64,000 nt of DNA, taken from positions 90,375,911-90,439,910 of the forward strand of contig JAVIAB010000124.1 in assembly GCA_032433765.1 (NCBI GenBank), written 5' to 3'. How positions within the stretch are numbered: the first letter of the stretch is position 1; each line of letters opens with the position of its first letter. The notes beneath the pieces are model-generated. The model was given only the letters and a program-made list of their open reading frames with translations. It had not been told where the DNA came from and made no database searches. Below are positions 1-11,200 of the stretch, piece after piece. Both the position numbers and the translations under genes were made by a program. This stretch comes from Megaustenia siamemsis. Its lineage: Eukaryota; Mollusca; Gastropoda; Stylommatophora; Ariophantidae.

Positions 1-585
1 AAACAAACCAGTGGAAGACATCAATCACTTTATCTATCTTGGAAGTCACATTGATCGAGAAGGGGATACAAATAAAGAAATTAGAATCAGAATAGCTAAA
101 GCAGCAATGTCTTTCATAAGCCTTCAAAAGTTGTGGAAATCAAAACTCATCAGCACAAACATAAAACTTGGACTATTCAAGTCAAATGTACTATCAGCCC
201 TAACGTATGCTTGTGAAAGCTGATAAACAATAAGAGACATAGAAACAAAGTTGGAAACATTCGAAAATAAATGTCTAAGGAAAATACTTGGTATAGCATG
301 GAACGAATTCAAAACAGACGAGGAAAATCGAGAAATCGCCAATCAACCACTAATATCTTCAGTAATAAAGAAAAGACGATGGTCATATGTTGGAATTGGC
401 TCCCTTAAGGAGAATTGGCTGCTTGCAGAGAACATAGACAAATGGCAAGATCTGATAAAATATCTTTAATAAAAGAATTGCAACTGCTAGGATACAAAAT
501 TTAGATAAGAGAATGAGTATTTTGGTCTACGCCCTATGGGCCGGCTACGGCTCGAAAGGGTCAATAGATAGATAAAAAAGAGAAA
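1..585 (+). mobile_element. LINE family A, 3' fragment (copy 1, enters from left edge)
   Basis: This is the C-terminal end of a LINE reverse transcriptase ORF with its short 3' tail. The frames at 11-223 and 251-469 read YLGSHIDREGD, then ACES, then a part ending DKWQDLIKYL. The same protein runs further in the copies at 10.7 and 35.6 kb. Lesions are a TGA straight after ACES and an internal deletion near 391: the text jumps from the SYVG motif to IGSL, losing the GHVMRR...RGRHRET region present in the 11.2-kb copy. The 3' tail has the family signature GGGCCGGCTACGGCTCGAAA. It is non-functional. Confidence 0.85.
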
Positions 586-786
586 AGAAGAAGAACGCGT
601 GATGTTAACTTGTTGACTATTCCATTATTCAAAGAAAACTATGTTACTGTTGCCTTCGTGGGATTGACAATTGTTCCTGTTTCCCCACTCCACAAACTCA
701 GACGTTCAAGCTTTGTCTAAAGTTCTCCTGCAGGACTCTCAAATTGCTGGTACGGGACGTGACTAGTGGCTGTGGTGTTCATAAAT

Positions 787-1233
787 ATGTCTGAGACTCA
801 TGAGGCAACTGATGAGGCACAACTACTGCTGACGGGAGAAAGTGATTTGATTTTTCTGCAGCCAAAGAAATTCGATCTCATAACACATAAATAATTCGAT
901 CGAATTTTTCTAAAAAATTCAGACCAGCTGCTATGAAGGAAGTGATTCATCTTGTGCTGGCAGAAAAACTGCATGGCAAGTCATACAGTCATGAAGATAC
1001 CACGGCTTGGACAAAAGAAATTGCAGACTCAGTCAAGTTCAAGTTAAAAGAAATGAGTCATGGCCGATACAAATGTGTGGTACAAGTTGTTATTAGTGAA
1101 CAGAAAGGAGAATGTGTCAAAATGGGATGGTAGGTGCTTTTGGGACTCTGACACAGATAACAACGCATAATCTATTTTTATGAATGATTCTCTCTTCTGT
1201 GTGGCTGCAGCTTACGGTGTTTTCAAGTACTGA
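787..1233 (+). pseudogene. Processed pseudogene of a Tctex1-type dynein light chain (DYNLT2B/TCTEX1D2-like)
   Basis: The intact gene would encode a small light chain of cytoplasmic or intraflagellar dynein. Starting at ATG 787, the three forward frames together cover a whole Tctex1-domain protein. FRPAAMKEVIH and EIADSVKFKLKEM are followed by the family signature RYKCVVQVVISEQKGE, and in another frame by CFWDSDTDNN and MNDSLFCVAAAYGVFKY before TGA at 1231. The domain is contiguous with no introns, which suggests a retrocopy made by the abundant LINE machinery. Breaks are a TAA and a frameshift near 890-897, a TAG plus frame change near 1131, and another TAA near 1170. The family assignment rests on the RYKxVVQVVIxEQ and CFWDxDTDN motifs; DYNLT2B is the best guess among Tctex1 members. 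Confidence 0.75.
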
Positions 1234-2929
1234 GCTCCACCCTCACAAGTAAAATCCATTAACAGTTTAATAACACAAATTATCTATTCATATCATGACC
1301 TTTAGATGTATCACATGATGCACCTCTGATAAGTGTAATATGGAATACAGAACATCATATGATATTAAACTGCAGAGTATCGTCATTATCATGCACATAG
1401 ATGCCACAGCACCGCAAGTCACCGGTATTTTTAAAAACTCACCTAATTTTCTGAATCACTACGTTTGCCTCGTACCTCAGAGTTTCCCAAAACAATCCCA
1501 CATTAATAGATATTTCTTGTTAATGTCTCCAGTCATCACAAAATAAAAAATCCAGCTCTTTATGAAGCGCAAGTTTGCAACATACTCCACTGATTCATGT
1601 CTTGATCTATCTACTTGTTCCAATTTTATCATTTACACTTTGTTCTTATATGTTTCCAGATCTCTTTTCTATGCATTGTTCAGCCTATCTGTGGATTATA
1701 TATAGAACATATTATGATGTTCTTAATACATGTTCTAGTTACTGCCATTGTTTTCTTTTTACTTTTGAAATCTGTTCATGTCATGAGTATTTCATGTATG
1801 TTTTTATACATTCTCAGTCTTTCTGTTCTTTGTGAACACCATTTTATGAACGTTTGTATTTTCTGCTTTTGTTCTTTGTGTTCTTCTGTCTATTTAAAAA
1901 GAAAAAAATTAATAATAATGACTTAACATCGCAGTACAGTTTAGTAACTTTGTACTGCATTTTATTTTAGTAAATAAAAGTGGTGGTCATAGCTAAGAAT
2001 AATAAATCTCTGAAATGCAGTTTAAAAGTAAATTTGACAGTTTCAAAATAGATCAATGAGTTCTAGTAGTTGGGAATGATAACAACAACTTCAAATGGTA
2101 GGTGTGAGGTGTAGAGTTATTCAATTATTTGCGGGTCATCATTGCAATCCGAACATGTCCATAGGTGCTCAGGTAACCTCCTCAGCAATTCTAGCAGTGT
2201 CCAGCAACTGACGACTCAAGTTCTATGTTGGTTGATTAGTCTTCTTACACGCCCAATAAGTTTCTCATTTCTGGATGTGCCCATCTTAACTTCTATCTCT
2301 GTGTAAGCAAAGGTGGCATTTCACAGAGCGAAAATTGAGCAGCCAATTGTTATCATTGGAGTTAAGAAATACAGTTTTACAATTTTATGACATTGGACAA
2401 TTGATCAACAGATGATCGACGCCATTGTTGGTGCTGTTCATGACAGTTGTTGGAATTGCTTGACGTAAGTTATTTACATGTAACTCATTAATGTGAAATG
2501 CTTCGACAGTCGCAGTTTTATCTCTTTAGGGAATTTGCACCGTGTTTTGTTCGTCGTAGGCTGCATTCGCTAGAGTAATCAGGATTCTAAAGGGCGCGGA
2601 ATTTTGTTGTGTGTGCTACGTCATCGTAATGGCTCATCGTCTATCCCTAGATCGGCCATACGCTAATCTTACGGTCTGTTATTTGATCTGCGACGGGGAT
2701 AATCTGACGACTAACTGTGTGTTATATGATCGGAGTTTGAGTCAACAACGATGGCCTAACATCATCAAGCGCTATATATATATTTTTTTTTAATGTGACG
2801 ATCATCATTTTCAGGAGGACGTGAACTTCCGGTATATGGTGGATAGGCGGCAGGAACCATTGAAGGCTATGCATAAAAAGTGTTCCTTATTGCAGTTTCG
2901 TAATATTCCAAGTCCGGCTTGTTGCAGGA
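1234..2929. other. AT-rich stretch with no supported gene
   Basis: Two overlapping short hydrophobic frames at 1575-1926 have no start context, domain or conserved motif and look like products of T-rich sequence. Nothing recognisable was found on either strand. Confidence 0.5.
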
Positions 2930-3225
2930 AATACTGAGTTAAGTTCTCTGTGAACACCGTGAGCTGTGTGTCTCATCCGCTTTGATGCTCCAATTGTTTA
3001 CAATGAATAATGATATCGTATGACAGGGAACAGTTGGCTGTGTTAACTTTCTGCGCGGTGTCACCATATGTCTTTTGACGTGTGCTGAGACTACTACGAT
3101 GGGAACTACAGTTACCTTTCTTTGTTTGGGAGATGATATATTAATTCGGATGATTACGCTGTCACGGGCGATTGAGCACTTATGGATTTTAATTCGTTTG
3201 CAGTGATACCGGGGCCTTCCATAAC
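2930..3225. repeat. Partial paralogue of the duplicated receptor segment
   Basis: This block matches 41130-41440 over about 300 bases. Shared landmarks are the TGACAGGGAACAG/TGACGGGGAGCAG region, CTTTTGRCGTGTGCTGAGAC, CTTTGTTTGGGAGATGA and TTTTAATTCGTTTGCAGTGAT. At 41 kb it lies between exons 2 and 3 of receptor gene 2. Here it has no exons beside it, so it is probably the remnant of another, older copy of the receptor unit. Confidence 0.7.
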
Positions 3226-3389
3226 CAAATTACCAAATAACCAAATAACCTCGTCGTAACATTTCTCCCTTTTGACCCTAACTGTATATGCTTTGAACAA
3301 CACTGCAGCTATTGATGAACTCCGTCGACAATCGGGTTGAATAGTTCTTGGTTCGGAAGTCCACGTACCACATTTACATACCAGCTTTC

Positions 3390-3640
3390 GCTGTAAAATC
3401 ATCATTATCATCATTAAGTGCCGTCTCTGCATTGAAGGTTGAATACCGTGGAGCGCCATTCCGTTCTGTCTATTGCTTTTATATTGTAGGTAGTCATAGG
3501 CTAACTTGTTCATCTTTAGCTGTCACTATTCTATGTTAGTCTTTGTCTGCCTGTGCCAATTTTACCTTATATTTTATCTTCTAAGATTACACCTAGTATA
3601 CTGTTGTATCTTTCAACATGCCCCAAAAATCTCATTTTCC
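3390..3640 (-). mobile_element. LINE family B, 3' end fragment
   Basis: Read on the minus strand, this is the last part of the family B ORF plus 3' tail, in the same order as at 17.63-17.85 kb and 40.55-40.72 kb. The tail is an ATC-type trinucleotide run (plus-strand ATCATCATTATCATCATT). It is 5'-truncated. Confidence 0.75.
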
Positions 3641-3689
3641 CTGGGAAAAAAATTAATTCGATTAGAAGGAATAGGCTAATCATGTGTTA

Positions 3690-3930
3690 AAAATAAGACA
3701 CACCAGGAAATCCAGAAATACTCTGCTGTATTCATCATCCAGGTCTAATACAGCAGCAAAGATTTCAATGCCATCATGGAAAGCCTTATATACAGCATGG
3801 GTAAAGAATGCAGCGTTTCCCCTAGTACCTCTATTTAGACAGCACTCTTGCAGGATATGTGTAAAAAGACTGTCTTTCAAGGTGGCAAGATCATTTCTTA
3901 ACAACCATTTTCTGCAAACGGAATGCATTA
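3690..3930 (-). mobile_element. Possible reverse transcriptase palm fragment
   Basis: The minus-strand frame at 3680-3928 contains FAAVLDLDDEYSRVFLDFL preceded by a TxAVYKAFHDG stretch. This resembles motif A of LINE reverse transcriptases (a hydrophobic run, then a D-rich turn and a W/F-L-DFL pattern). It has no neighbouring RT motifs and may be chance. Confidence 0.3.
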
Positions 3931-4009
3931 AAGATCTTTATAATGATGAACGAATGGAAGTAAATATTAAGGATAATTGAGAAGGACCAGAAATACTCAG
4001 AGATTATGT

Positions 4010-4905
4010 GGAAGACGCATTGAACAATATGAAAACATGAAAAAGCTCCTGGGCCAGATAATATAACTAAAAAAGAGATTGAAGCCATGAGTGATTTTGG
4101 AATAGAAATAATAACAAAAAATATTGAATGGTATCTACAACAGCGGATATATACCAGACGACCTGCTAAAATCAATATTCATAGCCCTACCAAAGAAATC
4201 TGGTGCAATTGACTGCGATGCTTATCGCACAATAAGCCTTATGAGTAACATAACTAAGAGTTATCATGCGAAGAGTGCAAAACAAAATCAGTCCAGAAAT
4301 TAGCGACAAACAGTATAGTTTTTTTAGAGATAAAGGACCGAGCAATATCATATACATCATAAGTTCTTTACTAGAAAGAGCCATAGATGTGGAAGCAGAT
4401 CTATACTTATGTTTCAATGATTGTACCAAAACATTTGACAAAGTACAGCACCAAGAAATATCAAAATTTTAGAAAGCATAAACGCAGACAGCAAAGATCT
4501 AATAATAATAAAGAACATGCACTGGCAACAGACATGAGTTACAAGAAAATGGGTTTTAAGAAATGTTAGACAATATAGTTAAAGAACACAAACATAATGG
4601 ACCCAGACTTAATAGCAGAAAGACAGAAGTAATGGTAACAACAAATAAAAAGACATTACTTCAGTTAAAAAATAAAGACAAGTGGGACAATATTAAAACA
4701 GGTAAATGAATTTAAATGAGTGGGAACTTTGTTAACCTCAGACGGAAGATGTACAAAAGAGGTGAGAAGCAGAGTAGCTAAGGCAAAAGCAGCTTTCTAA
4801 AAAATGAGGAAGATATTATGCAATCCATTGTTGACAATAGAAACAAGAAAAATTGTTCTTAAATGTTATGTAGAGCCAGTCTTAACACATGGATGTGACG
4901 TTTAT
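4010..4905 (+). mobile_element. LINE family C, internally deleted copy
   Basis: This copy starts in the RT fingers (KAPGPDNITKKEIEAMSDFG), shows the degraded palm near 4400-4470, and jumps near 4560 directly to the region just after the missing YADD box. It then continues to AKAAF and CYVEPVLTHGC at about 4890. Many stops and frame changes make it inactive. Fuller copies lie at 26.5-27.9 kb (minus) and 31.9-32.6 kb (plus). Confidence 0.8.
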
Positions 4906-5159
4906 TACTTTGTCTACAGTTTATAACTAATGTATAAAGGAAAACAGTATTTTTTCACTGTACTTCAAATTATAATATAGTTAGCACTGTAGCTTTTACA
5001 TTTTTGTTAGGTTTTAGATATCTGAACAACCAATAAACCAGTGAAAGTATATATAATTGGCAATCTTAGTCTAAATGAATTTTGGGCTGTCCTCAGTTTA
5101 GTTTATATATTTGGGTTCGGAACCTAACAAGTCATAACAGCTGTACGTTGTTGTATATG

Positions 5160-5163
<4 letters not shown>

Positions 5164-5225
<62 letters not shown>
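5164..5225. repeat. (TA)n microsatellite
   Basis: A pure TA run of about 60 bases. Its counterpart in the second segment copy is the AC/AT run at 34205-34275. Confidence 0.97.
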
Positions 5226-5229
<4 letters not shown>

Positions 5230-6800
5230 TTGAGAACCTTTCATTTTGTTCAAGTGTATAATATTTTTAACCTTTATATACTTTGTTTTATAAACACTTA
5301 TATGAAACACAACTTTTCAAAACATAACAAAATACTGTAGAAAATATAAACAATAAGTTGTTCAAATGAAAAGAAAATAAAAAATATGCAATTTTATGAA
5401 CATCAAATTGTATTTTTGGAGACACCATGTAATTCTATATAATTATCGGCGAAGGACTGGTGGTTGCGGACGTCCACCTAATAGTATGATGGAATGTACA
5501 ATGAAATTATGGAAGAGGTATATTAAGATCGACAAGTGTGTGTCTTCTTTGACAATTATTTTTTCAGTGACACATACTACCTGACTGTGAGAAAAATAGA
5601 AATTAAAAACAACAAAAGTGTTCTGACATTTCTCTAATTCTTTATATAAACGTAATCATGATGTCACTAGTATTTTGTTAATTGCATATCGTAAAAGCAT
5701 TCGTCAGACATTTCATTCATCATCCAAATATTATAATTGAAAGAATTTAGTAATCACGTTCTAAAAATATGTTATAGCTCAATTAGAAGTAGAAAAATAT
5801 AACTGTACATGTGTTTTTAATTGTTATTTAATTATTTATTGTGCATTAATTATGGTTCGAAAATAATTATTTGTAGGTTTTAGATTTAGCATTTCTTTGT
5901 CTTCATGTTTGAACTTAACAATAAAAATACTTACACTTTATTGTTTGCTATCCTAATAGCCACATCAATGTTTTGTTACACAAGTAATAGTTTATGCCTT
6001 TCGTGTTGTCCCCACTAACTTTACCACCGAATGTAAAGTACAAATAAATCATTTGCGTTGAGCATTATTACCACATAAAAAAAAAGAGAAAAACCGAACC
6101 TATTTCAACTACACAACAATAGTATCAATCAAATATAATTGTCTATTTTATGGACATGATCTCTTCTTCTGGGAGTCGCGATAGCTCAGTGGTTAGTGAA
6201 CTGGACTACAACGGACAAAGGGTAGGGTTCGATCCCAACCGACGGCTTCCGGGTTGACCCAGCTATAAATGGGTACCAGATTTTTTCTGGGAAAGTAAAG
6301 CAGCACGGGCGTAATACCGACCACATTACCCCAAAAATCATGTGCTGAAGGTCTGTAAAATATAGGGTCACTAACACTATATTTCCCTATATGCCACTTG
6401 GCGTGACTGGGGTACTTTACTTTGTCTTTTTATCTCTCCTTCTACGTTTAACATTCACTACATTAAAACACAACGCTTGTATATAAAGGGAAACGGATTT
6501 CGGTTTAATAAAAATATTTTTACACGTCATTTTATTTTCCAACAATAAAACCTACATTTGATCACAGAGAAGTCCCCATCTATACATCAGTATAAGTAGC
6601 TTTTTTTTAATAAAGCCGGAACGCGCTCTGATTAAATTATACTACTATAAATATCCCGACATGCACAACTAGACATTTTTCAAGTAATCGCAAACTAGAA
6701 TTACCAGTTTATATTTACATGTTATGGTTGTTCATAGCGACAATTCCAATTATCTACACCACAGTCACTATTTCATGAAACATTACGACGTTGCTATTTG
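5226..6800. repeat. 5' flank of duplicated receptor segment, copy 1
   Basis: Apart from the SINE at 6171-6431, this stretch aligns in order with 34276-35600. Examples are the GTGCATTAATTATGGTTCGA block at 5841 and 34915, and the ATAATTGTCTATTTTATGGAC block at 6136 and 35208. No coding frame is conserved between the copies, so it is non-coding flank. Confidence 0.8.
6171..6431 (+). mobile_element. tRNA-derived SINE, copy 1
   Basis: The 5' head is tRNA-like and carries an internal RNA polymerase III promoter: A box TAGCTCAGTGG at about 6182 and B box GGTTCGATCCC at about 6226. A non-tRNA body of about 170 bases follows, ending in GTACTTTACTTT. It is flanked by a 12-bp target-site duplication, ATCTCTTCTTCT (6159-6170) and ATCTCTCCTTCT (6432-6443), one mismatch. 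The matching site in segment copy 2 near 35230 is empty. Confidence 0.9.
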
Positions 6801-6825
6801 TTATATTGGTTGATATAAGTAAAAA

Positions 6826-7297
6826 AAGTAAAGTACCCCCGTATGCCAAGTGGCGTGCAGGGAATATAGTGTTTATCATTATCATCATTGAGTGCTATCT
6901 CCTCAACGAAGCTTGGCTACCATGGAGCGCCATTCTGCTCTGTCTCTTGCTTTGATGGTGCAAGTTATCATATGCCGGTTTGTCCATTTTTGATGTTATT
7001 CGTCCATGTTAGTCTTGATCTGCCTCTGCCTTTTTTACCTTGTATTTTCCCCTCCAGGATTTTTTTAAAATATTGACTGATGTTTTGAATATCGTGTTAG
7101 TGACCATATATTTTACAGACTTGCGGCACATGATTTTTGGGGGCAATGTGGTATTACGCCCGTGCCGCTTTACTTTCCTAGAAAAAAATCAGGTACCCAT
7201 TAAAGGCTGGGCGAACCGGTAGTCATTGGATGGTATCAAACCCTACATCTTGTTCTTTTGAGTCCAGTTCACTAACCACTGAGCTGTCGCGGCTCCC
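6826..7297 (-). mobile_element. tRNA-derived SINE, copy 2, split by a LINE fragment
   Basis: This is the same SINE on the minus strand. The body end is at 6826-6875 and the rest with the tRNA-like head at 7085-7297, ending at the GGGAGCCGCGAC head. A LINE family B 3' end sits between the two halves. The outer flanks TATTGGTTGATAT (before) and TATTGGATTATAT (after) look like a 13-bp target duplication with two differences. Confidence 0.85.
6876..7085 (-). mobile_element. LINE family B 3' fragment nested in SINE copy 2
   Basis: The ATC-type tail starts at 6877, followed by the family B C-terminal coding sequence on the minus strand. It is bounded by GAATATAGTGTT and GAATATCGTGTT, a probable 12-bp target duplication with one mismatch, so this LINE landed inside an existing SINE. 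Confidence 0.8.
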
Positions 7298-7384
7298 ATA
7301 TTGGATTATATGATAGGGCTATAATGTTGATAAACGTTTATCTAGAAAACAATCATTTTATTATATATATATATATACATAAGA

Positions 7385-7470
7385 AATATCACCATCATCA
7401 TCGAGTGCCATCTCCGCAACGAAGGTTAACCACCATGGAGCGCCATTCTGCTCAGTCTCTTGCTTTATCA
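7385..7470 (-). mobile_element. LINE family B, very short 3' end
   Basis: About 85 bases of the family B 3' end, including the ATCATCATC tail, on the minus strand. It is severely 5'-truncated. Confidence 0.7.
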
Positions 7471-7852
7471 AATATATCTAATGTTAGATTGGCACCGAAA
7501 ATAGAACAGTTTTGTTCAATTCGAATGTTCAGACGAGAATGTGATTTTTATCTCGGGGCAAAAACATCAACGTCTGGTTTGTCAAGATCAAACTTTGCCT
7601 CCATTGCTTTCCAATGACCAATTAGAGCTAAACCTTTCTATTTTTTTACCATCCACACATTTTTATGGGGTTATTTGGTGAGCGCTTCTCTTGTGGCGTT
7701 ATTTTTACTAAAAGAAAGGAACACATTTGAAGCGGTGCACCTAAGATCTGTCAAATGAGATCAAACCTAAATTCGTGTCCTTATTACTATTGTCCATTAT
7801 TCGATTAATTCAATGTGACACATTGATTTATCTTTAGATTTATAAATAAATA

Positions 7853-7856
<4 letters not shown>

Positions 7857-7892
<36 letters not shown>

Positions 7893-7895
7893 ATG

Positions 7896-7929
<34 letters not shown>

Positions 7930-7966
7930 TGTATATATATACATATATACATATATACATATATAT
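7857..7966. repeat. Imperfect (TA)n microsatellite with TG interruptions
   Basis: An AT/GT alternating tract directly upstream of receptor exon 1. The paralogous tract before gene 2 is 36782-36857, so the microsatellite predates the duplication and has changed length since. Confidence 0.95.
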
Positions 7967-8046
7967 GCGTGCTTGTGTGTAATATGATCAAAACAATGTT
8001 TCAGTTTTGCTCTGATATAAGTTAAAATAACAATTGTAAAACAACA

Positions 8047-8221
8047 ATGTCATCAGAAGGAGGTACCATAATAAGTGATTATGCAGTGATATTTTTTTCA
8101 TGGTTTACATTTGGTGCAGTCTGTCAATTAATTAACGTATTTGGTATCGTCACAAACATTATCAACATTATCTGCTTCATAAAACAAGGTTTTGAGGATT
8201 CAGTGAATGTCACTCTGTTAG
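8047..8221 (+). CDS. Receptor gene 1, exon 1 (N-terminus and TM1)
   Basis: The ATG at 8047 starts a 58-residue segment with a short N-tail and one strong hydrophobic helix. The exon ends in CTGTTAG followed by donor GTATAT at 8222. The frame runs on into the intron to about 8265, but the paralogue has the same splice point and diverges beyond it. A (TA)n tract lies about 80 bases upstream; no clear promoter was seen. Confidence 0.85.
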
Positions 8222-11200
8222 GTATATATTTACAACTCTCATTATTACTTAAACATTATTTATAAATAAAATCTATGTATAGTAAAAAAAAAATTAATGT
8301 AATGTTGATTAACATCCATATTTTGTAATCATGAAGCGAGCGATAAGGAACATTCAGATAAAACCATTTCTTTGCGTTTAGTTAAGCGTTCAAGATGAAC
8401 ACTTTATTGATTCCCGGAAGCAATTTCCACTGATGGATCTGACTTCGGAACTCGTAGGCTACCCCTGTACAATTCAGAGGAAGAACAGCGACGGAGAAAG
8501 CAGTGATGTCGCGAAATAACAAATAGTAGTTTGATCTTGGAGATCGTAGCAGTAACTAAATGAATGGCCTGACTAGAAGAGTAACTTATACTAAAGTGCG
8601 GGCTCTGAGTGATTCGATTAGTATGTTTTGGACAACCGAAGGAGACTGGGCACAAAGGCAGTGGCCGCCGTCACTAAAGAAGACAGTGTCTGGCGTCACT
8701 AAAGAAGACATTGTCTGACGTCATTAAAGAAGGCAGTTTCTGACGTCACTAAAGGAGACAATGTCTGACGTCACTAAACAATGAAGTTTCTGGCGTCACT
8801 AGAGAAGTCAATATATGACGTCACTAAAGAAAGCAGTGCCTGGCGTTACTAAGAAAAGCAGTGTTTGGCATCAATAAAGAAATCAATGTCTGACGTCACT
8901 AAAGAAGGCAGTGTCTGACTTCACTAAAGAAGACATTGTCTGACGTCACTAAAGAAGACAGTGTCTGTCGTCACTAAAGAAGGCAGTGTCTGACGACTAA
9001 ATACGGCAATGTCTGACGCCACTAAAGAACACAGTGTGTGGTGTCAATAAAGAATTTCATCTCTGACGTCGTTAAAGAAGGCAATGTTTGGCGTCACTAA
9101 AGAAATCAATGTCTGGCATCACTAAAGAAGCCAGTGTCTGACGTCACTATATAAGGTAGTGTCTAGCGTCACTAAATAATACAACGTGTGACGTCACTAA
9201 ACACGGCAGTTTCTGGCGTCACTAAAGAAGGCTGCGCCTAGAGTCACTAAAGAAGCAATGTCTGAAGCCATAAAATAAATAAAAGCCTGATGTCACAAAA
9301 GAAGGCTGTGACTTACGTCACTAAAGAACTCAGGTGTTTATGGGGTCTGTCTCATCTATGTTTCTTGACACTCTGGTTTGTTTGGAAACGAACGGGCAGC
9401 CTCGCAGTAAAAGCTGCCGTTGATGGCGAACGAGTAATGGACTTGGTTGATATTCTGAATGCCCTCTGGGTGGCAGGGCAAGCGTGTGATTCAATCAATG
9501 ATAATGTATCCGCATCAGCCTCAACAAACATCAGCTCAAAACTGGGAATGCCAGAAAGGAGTGCCACATGGAGAAACAGACGGATAACAAATCAACACAG
9601 AATTGTAGCGATCATTCACACACTGGATGACATACAGTGAATGAGAGGACTTATAGACATTTGCGGTCTGCAATGAGAATGATCTGAATTCTAAACTAAA
9701 CTTATTTCTTAGCAAAGACATACACAATTTGAAATTGTAAACACGTTTGGGTTATCGGATTCCTTTCTACACTTTTATAAAGTCGCAAGTTGATTTAAAT
9801 TAAATCGAAACACTTGTGAATGTACTCGGACGTAGAGATCGAACGATCATGTTTTCATTTGTATCAATTACAATAATAATTGTAATTACTATTAATGAAA
9901 ACATGATCTTTGTGTGTTTTCCAGCTGTGAGTATAGGTAGAAATATATTTTCTAGGCCAAATTAGCAGATAATGAGAGTGGCTAATAGTAATAACACACC
10001 GTAGCTGAAAACTGAAAATGGAAATCTATAAAAGAAAATAAGTGAACATGACATCAGGGGAGATAATTTTTTTGTCTGACTTCTTTTTACCTTCCACATA
10101 AAAAAACGGCACATTTTTCTTGATAAACAGAAGATCTACAGGCTGCCATTGAAGCTATGTTTACAGACAATAAATAGGTTTTCTTTTTAAATAACAGTCA
10201 TTGAATAGTTATTTTATTAAAAATAAAAGAAATAGGTAGCAATCGTGTTTAAGATAGGGATCACAGATAGATTATTTAATAATAAACAGCAGTATTATTA
10301 AGCGGTTTCCATTTAATCTTCTATAACCGGTTTGTTATTACTATTAGTCACACTCGTTATGTCCTACTTTGGCCCATAAAAATATTCTTCTACCTATACT
10401 CACACCCTGAGAGCATACAAAGATCCTGATTTCATTTATATCAATTACAGTTCAAATAAATTGTGCTACATTTTATACAACAAGAAATTATTATTGGCAA
10501 GTGTTTTTCGCAATTTACTGTAAACTATTTGTTTTTTAAACACCACCAGTTTAAAAGTGATCTTCGCATTAAGCAAACAAAAAATATACCTCTTTATCGT
10601 CCACTACAAATTTATGTAAGGTATTAACAACACAATGAATCAACACAATTTCTAATCAGCAGTCAGATAAAAACGATGTAGGAAAACACAAATGAACTAT
10701 CATCAACAGCCAGTAAAATTGTGCTTAAGATCAATCATGTAAAGACTAAGGTCATGAAAAGCTTAATTCCAACAGACGACAAAATATACATGGAAAACAA
10801 ACCAGTGGAAAAGATCAATCACTTTATCTATCTTGAAAGTCACATTGATCGAGAAGGGGATACAAGTAAAGAAATTAGAATCAGATTAGCTAAAGCAGCA
10901 ATATCTTTAAGAAGCCTTCAAAAGTTTGTGGAAATCAAAACTCATCAGCACAAACACAAATCGTATACTATTCAAATCAAATGTACTAGCAACCCTTACG
11001 TATGCGTGTGAAAGCTGGAAAACAACAAGAGACATAGAAACAAAGTTGAACGCATTTGAAAATAAATGTCTAAGGAATACTTGAGGAATACTTACTATTG
11101 CCAAGAATACTTGGTATAGCATGGAGCGAACTCAAAACAAAAAAAGGAAATTCGAGAAATCGCCAAACACTAATATCTTCAGTAATAAAGAAAAGACGAT

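Noticed and set aside
1575..1926. Hydrophobic ORFs that look like membrane proteins
   Set aside because: T-rich DNA in any frame yields Phe/Leu/Cys-rich text; there is no paralogue, motif or start context.
6171..6245. A tRNA gene
   Set aside because: The tRNA-like head with A and B boxes belongs to a repeated SINE with a common non-tRNA body; the cloverleaf is not intact and the same unit recurs at five other places.
8222..8265. Extension of receptor exon 1 to the stop at 8265
   Set aside because: The donor GTATAT at 8222 and the in-frame join to exon 2 are matched exactly in gene 2; the extension is not conserved.
9290..9640. 116-residue ORF after the minisatellite
   Set aside because: It starts inside the repeat array and has no domain; its end lies in sequence shared with intron 1 of gene 2, where the frame is not kept.
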